From contig CACLXG010000003.1 of assembly GCA_902610815.1 (NCBI GenBank), positions 85,705-149,704 of the forward strand: 64,000 nt of DNA. Direction: 5' to 3'. The DNA is from an uncultured Candidatus Actinomarina sp. GTDB taxonomy: Bacteria; Actinomycetota; Acidimicrobiia; Actinomarinales; Actinomarinaceae. Position numbers and translations under genes: made by a program. The notes beneath the pieces were generated by a model. The model did no database searches, was not told the origin of the DNA, and saw only the letters and a program-made list of their open reading frames with translations. Positions 41,883-49,924 of this stretch are shown here, one piece after another; the first letter of the stretch is position 1; each line of letters opens with the position of its first letter.

Positions 41883-43563
41883 TAAACTGCTAGAGCTCTC
41901 TAGTGATTTTTTTCAAAACTCCCTAGCCTCATCTCCCAGCTCAGCAATCATGCGAGGATACAAAGAATATTTTGATCAAATAGAAGAGCTTACTGAGGAA
42001 ACTTTCAACAAAGAAGAACAATTAGTAAATGAATTTATATATAGATTAGACAATATAGACTTAAGCACTCTCTCGCATAGAGAACAAATAACACACGGAA
42101 TGCTTGAATTTGCTTTAAGCTCTAAGAAAGATGCACTGTTAGATAAGAGTTGGGAATTTGGTGCCGGGGTATCTGGATATACGGGATACCTGATTGATTA
42201 TAATCAGCGATTATTTATTCCCGATGTTGAGTCAGCTGACATGTTACTGAAAAGATTAGAATTATACGAAAAATTTTTTACACAGGTTGCTCAAGTTCAA
42301 AAAGATGGGCTTTTAAATAATAGAGTTGCTACAAAAAGAAACCTTTTACGAACCATTGATCAGTTAGAGAGCTATCTCAACAACCCCTTAAACAAAGACA
42401 CATTATTATTAGTTAACTTTTCAACCGACATAGGAGAATTAGAAATATCTAATTGGAAAGAAAAAGCAAAGAAAATTATTGAAACAAATGTAAGGCCTGC
42501 TGTTTTATCTTATTTAGATCAGCTAAGGAAAGAGCACCTTCCGAAAGGTCGTACAGATGAAAAGTCAGGGATTGTATGGATTGAAGGTGGGGAAGAGACT
42601 TATCTGAGGGCCTTAAGAAGATATACAGGTCATAAAGATACAACTGTTAAAGAAGTTCATAATATAGGAATTTCTGAGATAGAAAGACTAAAGACTGAGT
42701 TTTTTGAGATCGGAAAAAATGTCTTTTCGGATGCAAATTCACCCGAAGAAGTAATTCATAAAATGCAGACAGAACCAGCAATGCGGTATGAAAGCAAAGA
42801 ACAGATGCTTCAGATAGCTGAAGATACTATTGAAAGATCTTACAAGCCTCTTGACAAGTGGTTTACCATATTTCCAAAATCTCCCTGTAAAGTTTTACCT
42901 GCACCTCCTGAATCTGAGCAGCATGCTCCTCCAGCTTATTATGTAGCGCCGCTACCCGATGGTTCAAGAGATGGAACATATTTTCTTAATACTTATAAGC
43001 CTAAAACCAAAAGTATTTTTGAAGCAGAGTCTGTTGCATTTCATGAAGCTATTCCAGGTCATCATTTAGATAGAACTATTGCAGTTGAATTACAAGATGT
43101 TCCAGATTTTCAACGTTATGTAGCATCTACAGCATTTGTAGAGGGTTGGGGGCTTTATGCTGAGCAGCTTGCAAATGAAATGGGGCTTTATTCTAACGAT
43201 GTTCAGCAACTAGGAAGACTAGGAAATGATGCATGGAGAGGATGTCGACTTGTGCTTGACACAGGCATGCATGGTATGGGGTGGTCTCGAGAAAAAGCAA
43301 TAGAATTTTTTAGGGCCAATTCTCCAATAGAAGAAATTAATGCAAATATTGAAACAGACAGATACATCGCTTGGCCAGGACAAGCATGTTCATATAAAAT
43401 GGGTCAGTTAAAAATTGAAGAACTGCGAAGAAAAGCTGAAAATGAACTTGGTAAAAATTTTGATATTAGATATTTTCATGATGAAGTTTTGTGTGATGGG
43501 GGAATAACACTTCCGATCCTAGAAAATAAAATTAAGGAATTTATAAAAAAGTATAAAGATTAA
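41872..43563 (+). CDS. DUF885-family putative metallopeptidase
   Basis: 563-residue protein. The motif ESVAFHEAIPGHHLDRTIA contains HExxxGHH, typical of DUF885, which is related to gluzincin peptidases. GWGLYAEQLANEMGLYSNDVQQLGRL follows with the probable third ligand Glu, and TDRYIAWPGQACSYKMGQLKIEELR is the conserved C-terminal block. No signal peptide is seen, so a cytosolic peptidase role is likely, but activity in this family is mostly inferred. It is translationally coupled to the channel gene. Confidence 0.87.
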   Translation: MIDNKLLELSSDFFQNSLASSPSSAIMRGYKEYFDQIEELTEETFNKEEQLVNEFIYRLDNIDLSTLSHREQITHGMLEFALSSKKDALLDKSWEFGAGVSGYTGYLIDYNQRLFIPDVESADMLLKRLELYEKFFTQVAQVQKDGLLNNRVATKRNLLRTIDQLESYLNNPLNKDTLLLVNFSTDIGELEISNWKEKAKKIIETNVRPAVLSYLDQLRKEHLPKGRTDEKSGIVWIEGGEETYLRALRRYTGHKDTTVKEVHNIGISEIERLKTEFFEIGKNVFSDANSPEEVIHKMQTEPAMRYESKEQMLQIAEDTIERSYKPLDKWFTIFPKSPCKVLPAPPESEQHAPPAYYVAPLPDGSRDGTYFLNTYKPKTKSIFEAESVAFHEAIPGHHLDRTIAVELQDVPDFQRYVASTAFVEGWGLYAEQLANEMGLYSNDVQQLGRLGNDAWRGCRLVLDTGMHGMGWSREKAIEFFRANSPIEEINANIETDRYIAWPGQACSYKMGQLKIEELRRKAENELGKNFDIRYFHDEVLCDGGITLPILENKIKEFIKKYKD

Positions 43564-43580
43564 ATTTTTTTGTTTGGAAA

Positions 43581-44726
43581 TTACACAAAATAATATGTTA
43601 GTTTTCTCAAAAGCCATTCTAAAGGTCCAAACTTAAAATTATCTATTATAGGCTTTGACCAGTATATTTGCAGACCCCATACAGCAAATATGTAGATAAT
43701 TAATTGTGATCTTGAGAAAGTACCTATTTCAAATAATCCCCTCAATACGACTACACCAATAAGTGTTTGAGTTATATAGTTTGTAAAAGCCATCTTTCCA
43801 CATGCACGCAATCTTGTTGTAATGCTTTTTTTAAGTTTTATATTCATGATTGTTAGCAATCCAACATATCCAAGCACCATTGGGATTGCTGAGAGTGTAA
43901 GCCAGAGCCGACTTGTAATTGCAATTTCAGCACTATATTCAGATGAAATAAGTAAATAAATACTATAAATTGAAAAAGGCAAGCCTGTGCTAAATCCATA
44001 AAACATCAATTTTTTGTAAAAGTCTATGCCTCTAGTTCCTTGAATAATGTTTAGTCTGTACAGTAAAATTCCAACAAGCATTAAAGTCATTGCTCTATTA
44101 CTTGCATCTAAAACAAGTAAAAGACCACTTATATTTCCCCAGCTAGGTTCTTTTGGAAACCAAAACTTTCCAAAATTCAGAGAACCGCCTTCACTTGCAG
44201 CAACTACCCAGGCCTCTTCTAAAATTAAATTTCCAGAAGCATCATATAAAGAACCAATATAATTTATAAATAAAAGATCTATAAAAACTAAAAATGTGAC
44301 AAAAAATATTGTTATTTTATTATTTTGAATTTGAGAAAACAAAATTATCCAAAAAGCACAAAGAGCATATATTATGAGAATATCTCCCTCCCAAATTGAG
44401 ATATGGATAACGCCAAAAAAAAGTAATAAAAAATTTCTCCAAAAAGAAAGTAACTTTGGTCTTTTAACTTTTTGTTTTGCATTATCAAGAAAAATAATAA
44501 GGCCAACACCAAAAAGCATTGAGAATAAGCCCATCATTTTATATTCAAAAAATACTGAGGATATCACGATAACAACCCAATCTAATAAGTTTTCCGCACC
44601 ATATGTGGAATGATTAAATAGAGCTGTAATTGGTAAACCAAATGATATTACATTTATTAAAAGTATTCCAAGAAGAGCAAAACCTCGAATGAAATCAAGG
44701 TTTGCAATTCTTTTAGATGAGTCCAT
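43581..44726 (-). CDS. DUF418-family membrane protein
   Basis: 381 residues with about ten hydrophobic helices. The start RIANLDFIRGFALLGILLINVISFG and the GKMAFTNYITQTLIGVVVLRG and FKFGPLEWLLRKLTY ending are the family hallmarks of DUF418 (YeiB-like) and resemble acyltransferase-3-type membrane enzymes. The function is unknown. It is 11 bp downstream of a small membrane protein gene on the same strand and may belong to its transcript. Confidence 0.87.
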   Translation of the reverse strand: MDSSKRIANLDFIRGFALLGILLINVISFGLPITALFNHSTYGAENLLDWVVIVISSVFFEYKMMGLFSMLFGVGLIIFLDNAKQKVKRPKLLSFWRNFLLLFFGVIHISIWEGDILIIYALCAFWIILFSQIQNNKITIFFVTFLVFIDLLFINYIGSLYDASGNLILEEAWVVAASEGGSLNFGKFWFPKEPSWGNISGLLLVLDASNRAMTLMLVGILLYRLNIIQGTRGIDFYKKLMFYGFSTGLPFSIYSIYLLISSEYSAEIAITSRLWLTLSAIPMVLGYVGLLTIMNIKLKKSITTRLRACGKMAFTNYITQTLIGVVVLRGLFEIGTFSRSQLIIYIFAVWGLQIYWSKPIIDNFKFGPLEWLLRKLTYYFV

Positions 44727-44737
44727 TAATTATATTT

Positions 44738-44956
44738 TTACTCTTCTTCTTCAGTGTAACTTTTATTAAACATCCAAAGTATGGTGTAAGCTAATGCAAT
44801 CCCAAAAATGTAAAAGTTAAAATTAGGAAGTTCATTAATTTCAAGATTAAAAATACCATCGACAATAGCAATTAAAACTCTGAGTACAATTCCAGAACCA
44901 ATCAGTCTTCCAAAACTAAATTTTTTTAAAAAAGCTATTATATTACCAGTATCCAT
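44738..44956 (-). CDS. Small membrane protein, unknown
   Basis: 72 residues, not recognised. Two hydrophobic stretches (LIGSGIVLRVLIAIVDGIFNL and NFYIFGIALAYTILWMF) are followed by an acidic tail (YTEEEE). It lies ten bases after hspR and before the DUF418 gene, all leftward, so it may be read through from the heat-shock operon. No evidence ties it to stress. Confidence 0.5.
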   Translation of the reverse strand: MDTGNIIAFLKKFSFGRLIGSGIVLRVLIAIVDGIFNLEINELPNFNFYIFGIALAYTILWMFNKSYTEEEE

Positions 44957-44966
44957 TGTCTTAATT

Positions 44967-45356
44967 CTATATGTTTTTCTTTAGGGAGTTGTTTGATTTC
45001 TTAACAATTTCATTTTTATAGCTTTGGTGAATTTCTTTCTCTTTATTTTTTGAGTCTATTTTTTGATTTGAAATCTCATTTTCTAAATTAATAATTTTGT
45101 TTTGTAATTCTTCAATTTTATCTTTCATTTCATAAATAATTTTTATTCCATCTAAGTTGATTCCTCTTTGTGATAAATTTTGAATCTGAATTAATTTATC
45201 TATGTCTTCTTGAGAGTATCGCCTAGTTCCCCCTCCAGTTCTAAATGGCTTAATTAAACCTTTTTGTTCATAGGTTCTTATCGTTTGTTGATGGATACCT
45301 GAGAGGGTAGAGGCTACTGAAATAAAATATATAGCCTTGGAGTCATCACTACTCAT
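44967..45356 (-). CDS. hspR: Heat-shock repressor HspR (MerR family)
   Basis: About 129 residues. The MerR-type helix-turn-helix is YFISVASTLSGIHQQTIRTYEQKGLIKPFRTGGGTRRYSQEDI, which matches actinobacterial HspR. A coiled coil follows (KDKIEELQNKIINLENEI) for dimerisation. In streptomycetes HspR represses the dnaK operon with DnaK as co-repressor. I use the ATG at 45356 (MSSDDSKAIYF), which overlaps the dnaJ stop by eight bases; the 18 extra codons of the ORF track lie within dnaJ. The consensus HAIR operator is not found intact; see the inverted repeat at 49000. Confidence 0.92.
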   Translation of the reverse strand: MSSDDSKAIYFISVASTLSGIHQQTIRTYEQKGLIKPFRTGGGTRRYSQEDIDKLIQIQNLSQRGINLDGIKIIYEMKDKIEELQNKIINLENEISNQKIDSKNKEKEIHQSYKNEIVKKSNNSLKKNI

Positions 45357-46434
45357 ATAAATAATCCCTTGGACTGTCTCCAGATTCAAATTGATCACGA
45401 TAATTTTCAAGATGCTTTTTTGCAGATCTTGATAAATTTGTAGGTGGAGATATAAATACTTTTACATATAAATCACCAGGCCTTCTACCTTGAGGGGTAA
45501 TGCCTGCACCTTTAATTTTAAAAGTTTTTCCACTAGGAGTGCCAGGAGGAATTTTAAGAGTTACTGATTTTTCAAGAGTTGGAATTTTAATACTTGAACC
45601 AAGCGCAGCCTCTGTAAAAAGTAAAGGAACTTCAAGAATGAGATCGCTATTACTTCTTTTAAAGAATTTGTGTGATTCAACAGCTACTTGAACCAACAGG
45701 TCTCCATCTGGTGCTCCTGCGTCTCCTGCGCCACCTCTTCCGCGTAACCTAATAACTGTTCCGTTATCTACTCCAGATGGAACTTTTACTTTTATAGATT
45801 CATTTTCAACCACAGCACCAGAACTCTTACAGGTTTTACATGCTTTATCAATAACATTCCCCTGACCTTTACAAGCAGAACAAGTTTGTGCAAATGAAAA
45901 GAAACCTTGATTAGAGGCAGTTTGTCCACTTCCATTGCAAATGTTGCATCTGTGAAATGCTTCACCCCTATCAGCTCCAGTTCCTTTACAGGCAGAACAT
46001 GCAACTTCTTTGCGAAGAGGTATTACAGTTTCTACCCCCTTAGCAGCTTCATCGAAAGATATGTTTATGTTTGTTTGGTAAGTTTGGCCTTTTCGCCTTC
46101 CACCAGACCCTCCAAAGCCAAAGATGTCTCCTAAATTTCCAAACAAGTCGCCAAAGTCATCTACATTAAATCCTTGACCTCCAAAGCCTCCAAAGCCTGA
46201 AGCTCCCATTGCACGTACCTGGTCGTACTCTTGTCTTTTTTTTTCATCTCCTAAAACTGAGCTTGCTTCTGAAATCTCTTTAAAATTCTTTTCTGCTTCT
46301 GTATCACCTGGGTTTAAATCTGGGTGATTTTCTCTTGCCAGTTTCTTGTAAGCTTTTTTTATATCCTCAGTACTGGCATCTTTTGAGACACCAAGTGTGG
46401 CGTAGAAATCCTTGTCTAACCAATCCCTACTCAC
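45349..46434 (-). CDS. dnaJ: Chaperone DnaJ
   Basis: 361-residue Hsp40. The J domain carries YKKLARENHPDLNPGD with the HPD motif; a Gly/Phe region follows (GFGGFGGQGFNVDDFGDLFG). Four CxxCxGxG-type zinc repeats occur (CSACKGTG, CNICNGSG, CSACKGQG, CKTCKSSG), followed by the C-terminal substrate domains. Only the last repeat deviates from CxxCxGxG (Ser for Gly). It stimulates DnaK ATPase. The overlap of eight bases with grpE and with hspR shows tight translational coupling. Confidence 0.96.
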   Translation of the reverse strand: MSRDWLDKDFYATLGVSKDASTEDIKKAYKKLARENHPDLNPGDTEAEKNFKEISEASSVLGDEKKRQEYDQVRAMGASGFGGFGGQGFNVDDFGDLFGNLGDIFGFGGSGGRRKGQTYQTNINISFDEAAKGVETVIPLRKEVACSACKGTGADRGEAFHRCNICNGSGQTASNQGFFSFAQTCSACKGQGNVIDKACKTCKSSGAVVENESIKVKVPSGVDNGTVIRLRGRGGAGDAGAPDGDLLVQVAVESHKFFKRSNSDLILEVPLLFTEAALGSSIKIPTLEKSVTLKIPPGTPSGKTFKIKGAGITPQGRRPGDLYVKVFISPPTNLSRSAKKHLENYRDQFESGDSPRDYLYE

Positions 46435-46927
46435 TTTTAACTTTTACCATTGCAGGGCGAATTAAATTTCCCTGAAATAAATAACCTTTTCTTAAGATTG
46501 TTTCAATCTTTTGAGAGTCCCCTTCTCCTGAATGTTCAACTGCTTCATGTATTGAAGGATCAAAATTTTCTCCAATAGTTCCAATTTCTTCAACCTGTAG
46601 ACTCTCCAAAACTGAATTTAAAAGATTGTTAAAAGTTTCAAGCTCTTTTGAAACCTCCTCTTGCTTCATAGCCATTTCAAAGTTGTCAATAAGAGGGAAA
46701 AGAGTGTTAACAAAGTATGCAACAGATGCTGTACCTATGCTTTCTTTTTCTTTTTCTGTTCTTTTTTTAAAATTATCAAATTCCGCCGCAAGCCTTAGGT
46801 AGTCATCTTTTATTTTTTCATATTGTGATAGAGGTACAGAAGTTTCTTCAATTATCTCTTCCTTATCAGAAGAATCATCAGAAGTATTGTCTACTTCTTC
46901 AATTAAAGACTCTTCTTCTTTATTCAT
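46427..46927 (-). CDS. grpE: Nucleotide exchange factor GrpE
   Basis: 166 residues. An acidic, disordered N-terminus precedes the long helix ([28 protein letters not shown]), a GrpE hallmark, and the beta domain ending in [18 protein letters not shown]. It releases ADP from DnaK. It lies second in the operon after dnaK, overlapping both neighbours by eight bases. Confidence 0.95.
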   Translation of the reverse strand: MNKEEESLIEEVDNTSDDSSDKEEIIEETSVPLSQYEKIKDDYLRLAAEFDNFKKRTEKEKESIGTASVAYFVNTLFPLIDNFEMAMKQEEVSKELETFNNLLNSVLESLQVEEIGTIGENFDPSIHEAVEHSGEGDSQKIETILRKGYLFQGNLIRPAMVKVKSE

Positions 46928-48728
46928 CCTCTATAACTTCACCTTCAACTACGTCACCTGACTCATCTGAAGATGGATTAGCTGTATCATTTTGAGCTTC
47001 CGCATATAATTTCTCGGCAAATGATTGACTAGCTTTTGCAAGCTCATCAATACCATTTTTCAAATCATCAATTGACAAATCTTCATTTTCTAAAAGTTTT
47101 TTCAATTTATCATTTGCATCGTTGATTGCTGTTATCTCTTCTTCTGTTGCCTTGTCTTTATTATCTTCTAACATCTTTTCAGTTGACGTAACCATACCTT
47201 CAGCCATATTTCTGGTTTCAACAAGCTCTTTCTTTTTTGCATCTTCATTAGCATGTTGTTCAGCATCTTTTACCATTCTTTCAATCTCATCTTCTTCAAG
47301 TGCTGTACCGCCAGTAATTGTTATAGCTTGCTCTTTGCCTGTCCCCAGATCTTTAGCATTGACATTTACAATACCATTAGCATCAATGTCAAAAGTTACC
47401 TCTATTTGAGGCGTTCCAGCCATTGCTGCAGGTATATCTGTTAAAGTGAATCTTCCTAGAGACTTATTTCCAGATGCCATCTCTCTTTCACCTTGTAAGA
47501 TATGAATCTCAACCTGGGTTTGATTGTTTTCAGCTGTACTAAATACTTCGGACCTTTTGGTTGGGATTGTTGTATTTCTTTCAATCATTTTGGTCATGAT
47601 CCCACCTTTGGTCTCAACACCCAAAGTAAGAGGTGTGACATCTAATAAAAGTACATCTTTTACATCACCTTTTAGTACACCAGCTTGAATAGCAGCTCCA
47701 GATGCAACAACCTCATCAGGATTAACTCCTTTGTGTGGATCTTTACCTGTTAGAGACTTTACAAGCTGTTGAACTGATGGCATTCGAGTTGAACCACCAA
47801 CCAATATCACATGGTCAATGTCTGAAAATTTCATTCCAGCATCAGTTAATGCATTCTCGACGGGTTTTCTGGTTCTTTCAACCAAGTCAGCTGTAATTTT
47901 TTCAAACTCAGATCTACTTAGTTTTTCAAGTAAGTGCTGAGGCCCAGCATCGTTGGCAGTAATAAATGGCAAGTTAATTTCTGTTTCACTAGTAGATGAA
48001 AGTTCGATTTTAGCTTTTTCTGCACCTTCTTGAACTCTCTGAATTGCCATTTTATCATTTGATAAATCAATACCAGTTGATGATTTAAATTTATCAATTA
48101 ACCAATCCATCACCCTTTGATCCCAATCATCTCCACCTAGTTTTGAATCTCCTGATGTTGACTTAACTTCAAATACACCTTCAGAAATTTCTAATATAGA
48201 AACATCAAAAGTGCCGCCACCTAAATCAAATACTAGAATTTTTTGATCTTCATTGTTCTCTAGTCCATACGAAAGAGATGCAGCAGTAGGTTCGTTTATT
48301 ATTCTTAATACGTTTAATCCAGCAATTTGACCGGCTTCTTTTGTAGCTTGTCTTTCAGCATCATTAAAATAAGCTGGAACAGTAATGACTGCATCTGTAA
48401 CATCATCTCCTAAATATGATTCAGCATCTCGTTTAAGTTTTTGTAATATTCTTGCTGATATTTCTTGTGGTGTATAATCTTTGCCTTCAAAGGTTTCTTT
48501 CCAATTCGTCCCAATATGTCTTTTGATAGATCTTACTGTGTTATCCGGATTTGTTATTGCTTGTCTTTTTGCAAGCTCACCAACTAAAACTTCTTCAGAT
48601 TTAAAAGCAACAATAGAAGGTGTTGTTCTATTTCCTTCCGCATTAGCAATAACTGTTGGTTCACCACCTTCTAATACTGCTACAACACTATTGGTTGTTC
48701 CCAAGTCAATTCCTACGGCTTTTCCCAT
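46920..48728 (-). CDS. dnaK: Chaperone DnaK (Hsp70)
   Basis: 602 residues with [44 protein letters not shown] and the ATPase signature [16 protein letters not shown]. The substrate-binding domain ([18 protein letters not shown]) and helical lid follow; the tail is acidic. The actinobacterial order dnaK-grpE-dnaJ-hspR is complete. An AAAGGA motif precedes the ATG. Upstream in the same direction, 33 bp away, is the small zinc-protein gene. Confidence 0.98.
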   Translation of the reverse strand: MGKAVGIDLGTTNSVVAVLEGGEPTVIANAEGNRTTPSIVAFKSEEVLVGELAKRQAITNPDNTVRSIKRHIGTNWKETFEGKDYTPQEISARILQKLKRDAESYLGDDVTDAVITVPAYFNDAERQATKEAGQIAGLNVLRIINEPTAASLSYGLENNEDQKILVFDLGGGTFDVSILEISEGVFEVKSTSGDSKLGGDDWDQRVMDWLIDKFKSSTGIDLSNDKMAIQRVQEGAEKAKIELSSTSETEINLPFITANDAGPQHLLEKLSRSEFEKITADLVERTRKPVENALTDAGMKFSDIDHVILVGGSTRMPSVQQLVKSLTGKDPHKGVNPDEVVASGAAIQAGVLKGDVKDVLLLDVTPLTLGVETKGGIMTKMIERNTTIPTKRSEVFSTAENNQTQVEIHILQGEREMASGNKSLGRFTLTDIPAAMAGTPQIEVTFDIDANGIVNVNAKDLGTGKEQAITITGGTALEEDEIERMVKDAEQHANEDAKKKELVETRNMAEGMVTSTEKMLEDNKDKATEEEITAINDANDKLKKLLENEDLSIDDLKNGIDELAKASQSFAEKLYAEAQNDTANPSSDESGDVVEGEVIEDE

Positions 48729-48761
48729 TTTGAATTATCCTTTCTTAAAAATTCTTAGTTA

Positions 48762-48962
48762 TTAAACAGGCTCTTGCTCTCTTGGCAAATGCCCTCTTAC
48801 CCTTGGATAGGAGACAGGTGCGTGAAGAAAACAAAATTTCTTTTTGTTGTATACGCTTATTACTGTTTCGCAAGTATCAAATGCGCATACTCGACCTGTA
48901 GTGTATTTTTTTGATCTCCTTACACCAGGTTTAACTTGTGATGCAGTTAAAGTTCCGCTCAT
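48762..48962 (-). CDS. Small putative zinc-binding protein (CX4CX12CX2H), copy B
   Basis: 66 residues, paralogue of the protein at 23848-24042, with about half of positions identical by eye. It keeps ASQVK-G-R-SKK, GRVCAFDTCETVISVYNK, FCFLHAPV and YPRVRG, thus C-x4-C-x12-C-x2-H. The function is unknown; one bound zinc seems likely. An AAGGATGG Shine-Dalgarno lies upstream. The gene stands 33 bp before dnaK on the same strand, and no terminator is visible between them, so it may be the first gene of the heat-shock operon. A perfect inverted repeat lies 38 bp upstream of its start. Confidence 0.75.
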   Translation of the reverse strand: MSGTLTASQVKPGVRRSKKYTTGRVCAFDTCETVISVYNKKKFCFLHAPVSYPRVRGHLPREQEPV

Positions 48963-48999
48963 TGTTTACCATCCTTATCTATATTAATATATATATATT

Positions 49000-49021
49000 A
49001 TCTAAGTATAAATACTTAGAT
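49000..49021. promoter_or_regulatory. Perfect inverted repeat upstream of the zinc protein-dnaK operon
   Basis: ATCTAAGTAT-AA-ATACTTAGAT is a 10-bp perfect inverted repeat with a 2-base centre in a nearly pure A/T region. It lies between the leftward zinc-protein/heat-shock genes and proC. It partly resembles the HAIR half-sites of HspR (CTTGAGT/ACTCAAG), but with weaker bases and one base less between the half-sites. Confidence 0.5.
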
Positions 49022-49114
49022 TTGTATTAAATATAACATATTTATTATTTTAAACAAAAATATTTTTAAATTATATTATAAAAGTCTTTATTTAAACTCT
49101 TTTAACATTGCTGA

Positions 49115-49120
49115 TATTAT
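49115..49120 (+). promoter_or_regulatory. Candidate leaderless promoter -10 box (proC)
   Basis: TATTAT is followed by six bases and the ATG at 49127, supporting this start over the in-frame ATG at 49136. Confidence 0.5.
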
Positions 49121-49126
49121 TGAAGA

Positions 49127-49924
49127 ATGGAAAAAATGGATATTCACATAGTTGGTTTAGGCAATTTAGGATCCGCATTTTTGAAGGGGCTAAAAGATTT
49201 ACGGGCAAATACAGATATTTACTTATACGAGGATTCAAAGGATGTAAGACAGACTATACAGGAAAATTACTCATTAACGTCCAAAGAGTCTTTAAATGTA
49301 ATTACCGAAGGCGTTTTAATTTTATGTATTAAGCCTCAGAATATTAATGATTTTTTTGATACCTATAAAGATAAAATAGCAAGAGATGTTTTAATTTGCT
49401 CACCAATTGCAGGTCTGGAAATAAAAACAATTGAAAAGTATTTAGAAAATAACGTTTTAAGAATTATGCCTAATTTATTAATTGGAGAGAAAAATGGTTT
49501 TATTCCTTTTACTTCAAACTACGAAGGAGATTATCTCAACTTTATTCATAATATATTAAAAAATTTAGGAACTGTTAAAAAAGTTGATGAATCCATGTTT
49601 GCTATTGTTACAGCTTTATCAGGCAGTGGGCCCGCTTGGTTTTATGAGCTTTCAAATCAGCTTGTAAATGCTGGCACTGAACTTGGATTAAGTCTTAAGG
49701 ATTCTGAATTAATTATTAAAGAACTTGTGAAAGCTCTTCCTTTACTTATACATGAAGATGAAACATTTAAAGATTTGGTAAATAAAGTAAAGTCACCTGG
49801 TGGAACTACTGAAGCTGGACTCAATTCGCTTAATGATGCTTCATTTGATACAATAATTCTCGAGGCAATTCAAAAAGCAACTCAAAGGTCAACTGAGATA
49901 TCTAAAGAATTAAATAATGAATAA
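49127..49924 (+). CDS. proC: Pyrroline-5-carboxylate reductase
   Basis: 265 residues; last step of proline synthesis with NAD(P)H. The Rossmann motif IHIVGLGNLGSAFLKGL opens the protein. The C-terminal signature GSGPAWFYELSNQL and VKSPGGTTEAGLNSL are the usual ProC motifs (SPGGTT-AG). Length is normal. It overlaps the following Fe-S oxidoreductase gene by eight bases, suggesting coupled translation though the functions differ. Confidence 0.93.
   Translation: MEKMDIHIVGLGNLGSAFLKGLKDLRANTDIYLYEDSKDVRQTIQENYSLTSKESLNVITEGVLILCIKPQNINDFFDTYKDKIARDVLICSPIAGLEIKTIEKYLENNVLRIMPNLLIGEKNGFIPFTSNYEGDYLNFIHNILKNLGTVKKVDESMFAIVTALSGSGPAWFYELSNQLVNAGTELGLSLKDSELIIKELVKALPLLIHEDETFKDLVNKVKSPGGTTEAGLNSLNDASFDTIILEAIQKATQRSTEISKELNNE

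Noticed and set aside
44967-45410. Longer HspR start at 45410
   Set aside because: The 18 extra codons lie within dnaJ and do not match HspR N-termini; ATG at 45356 fits the family and overlaps the dnaJ stop.
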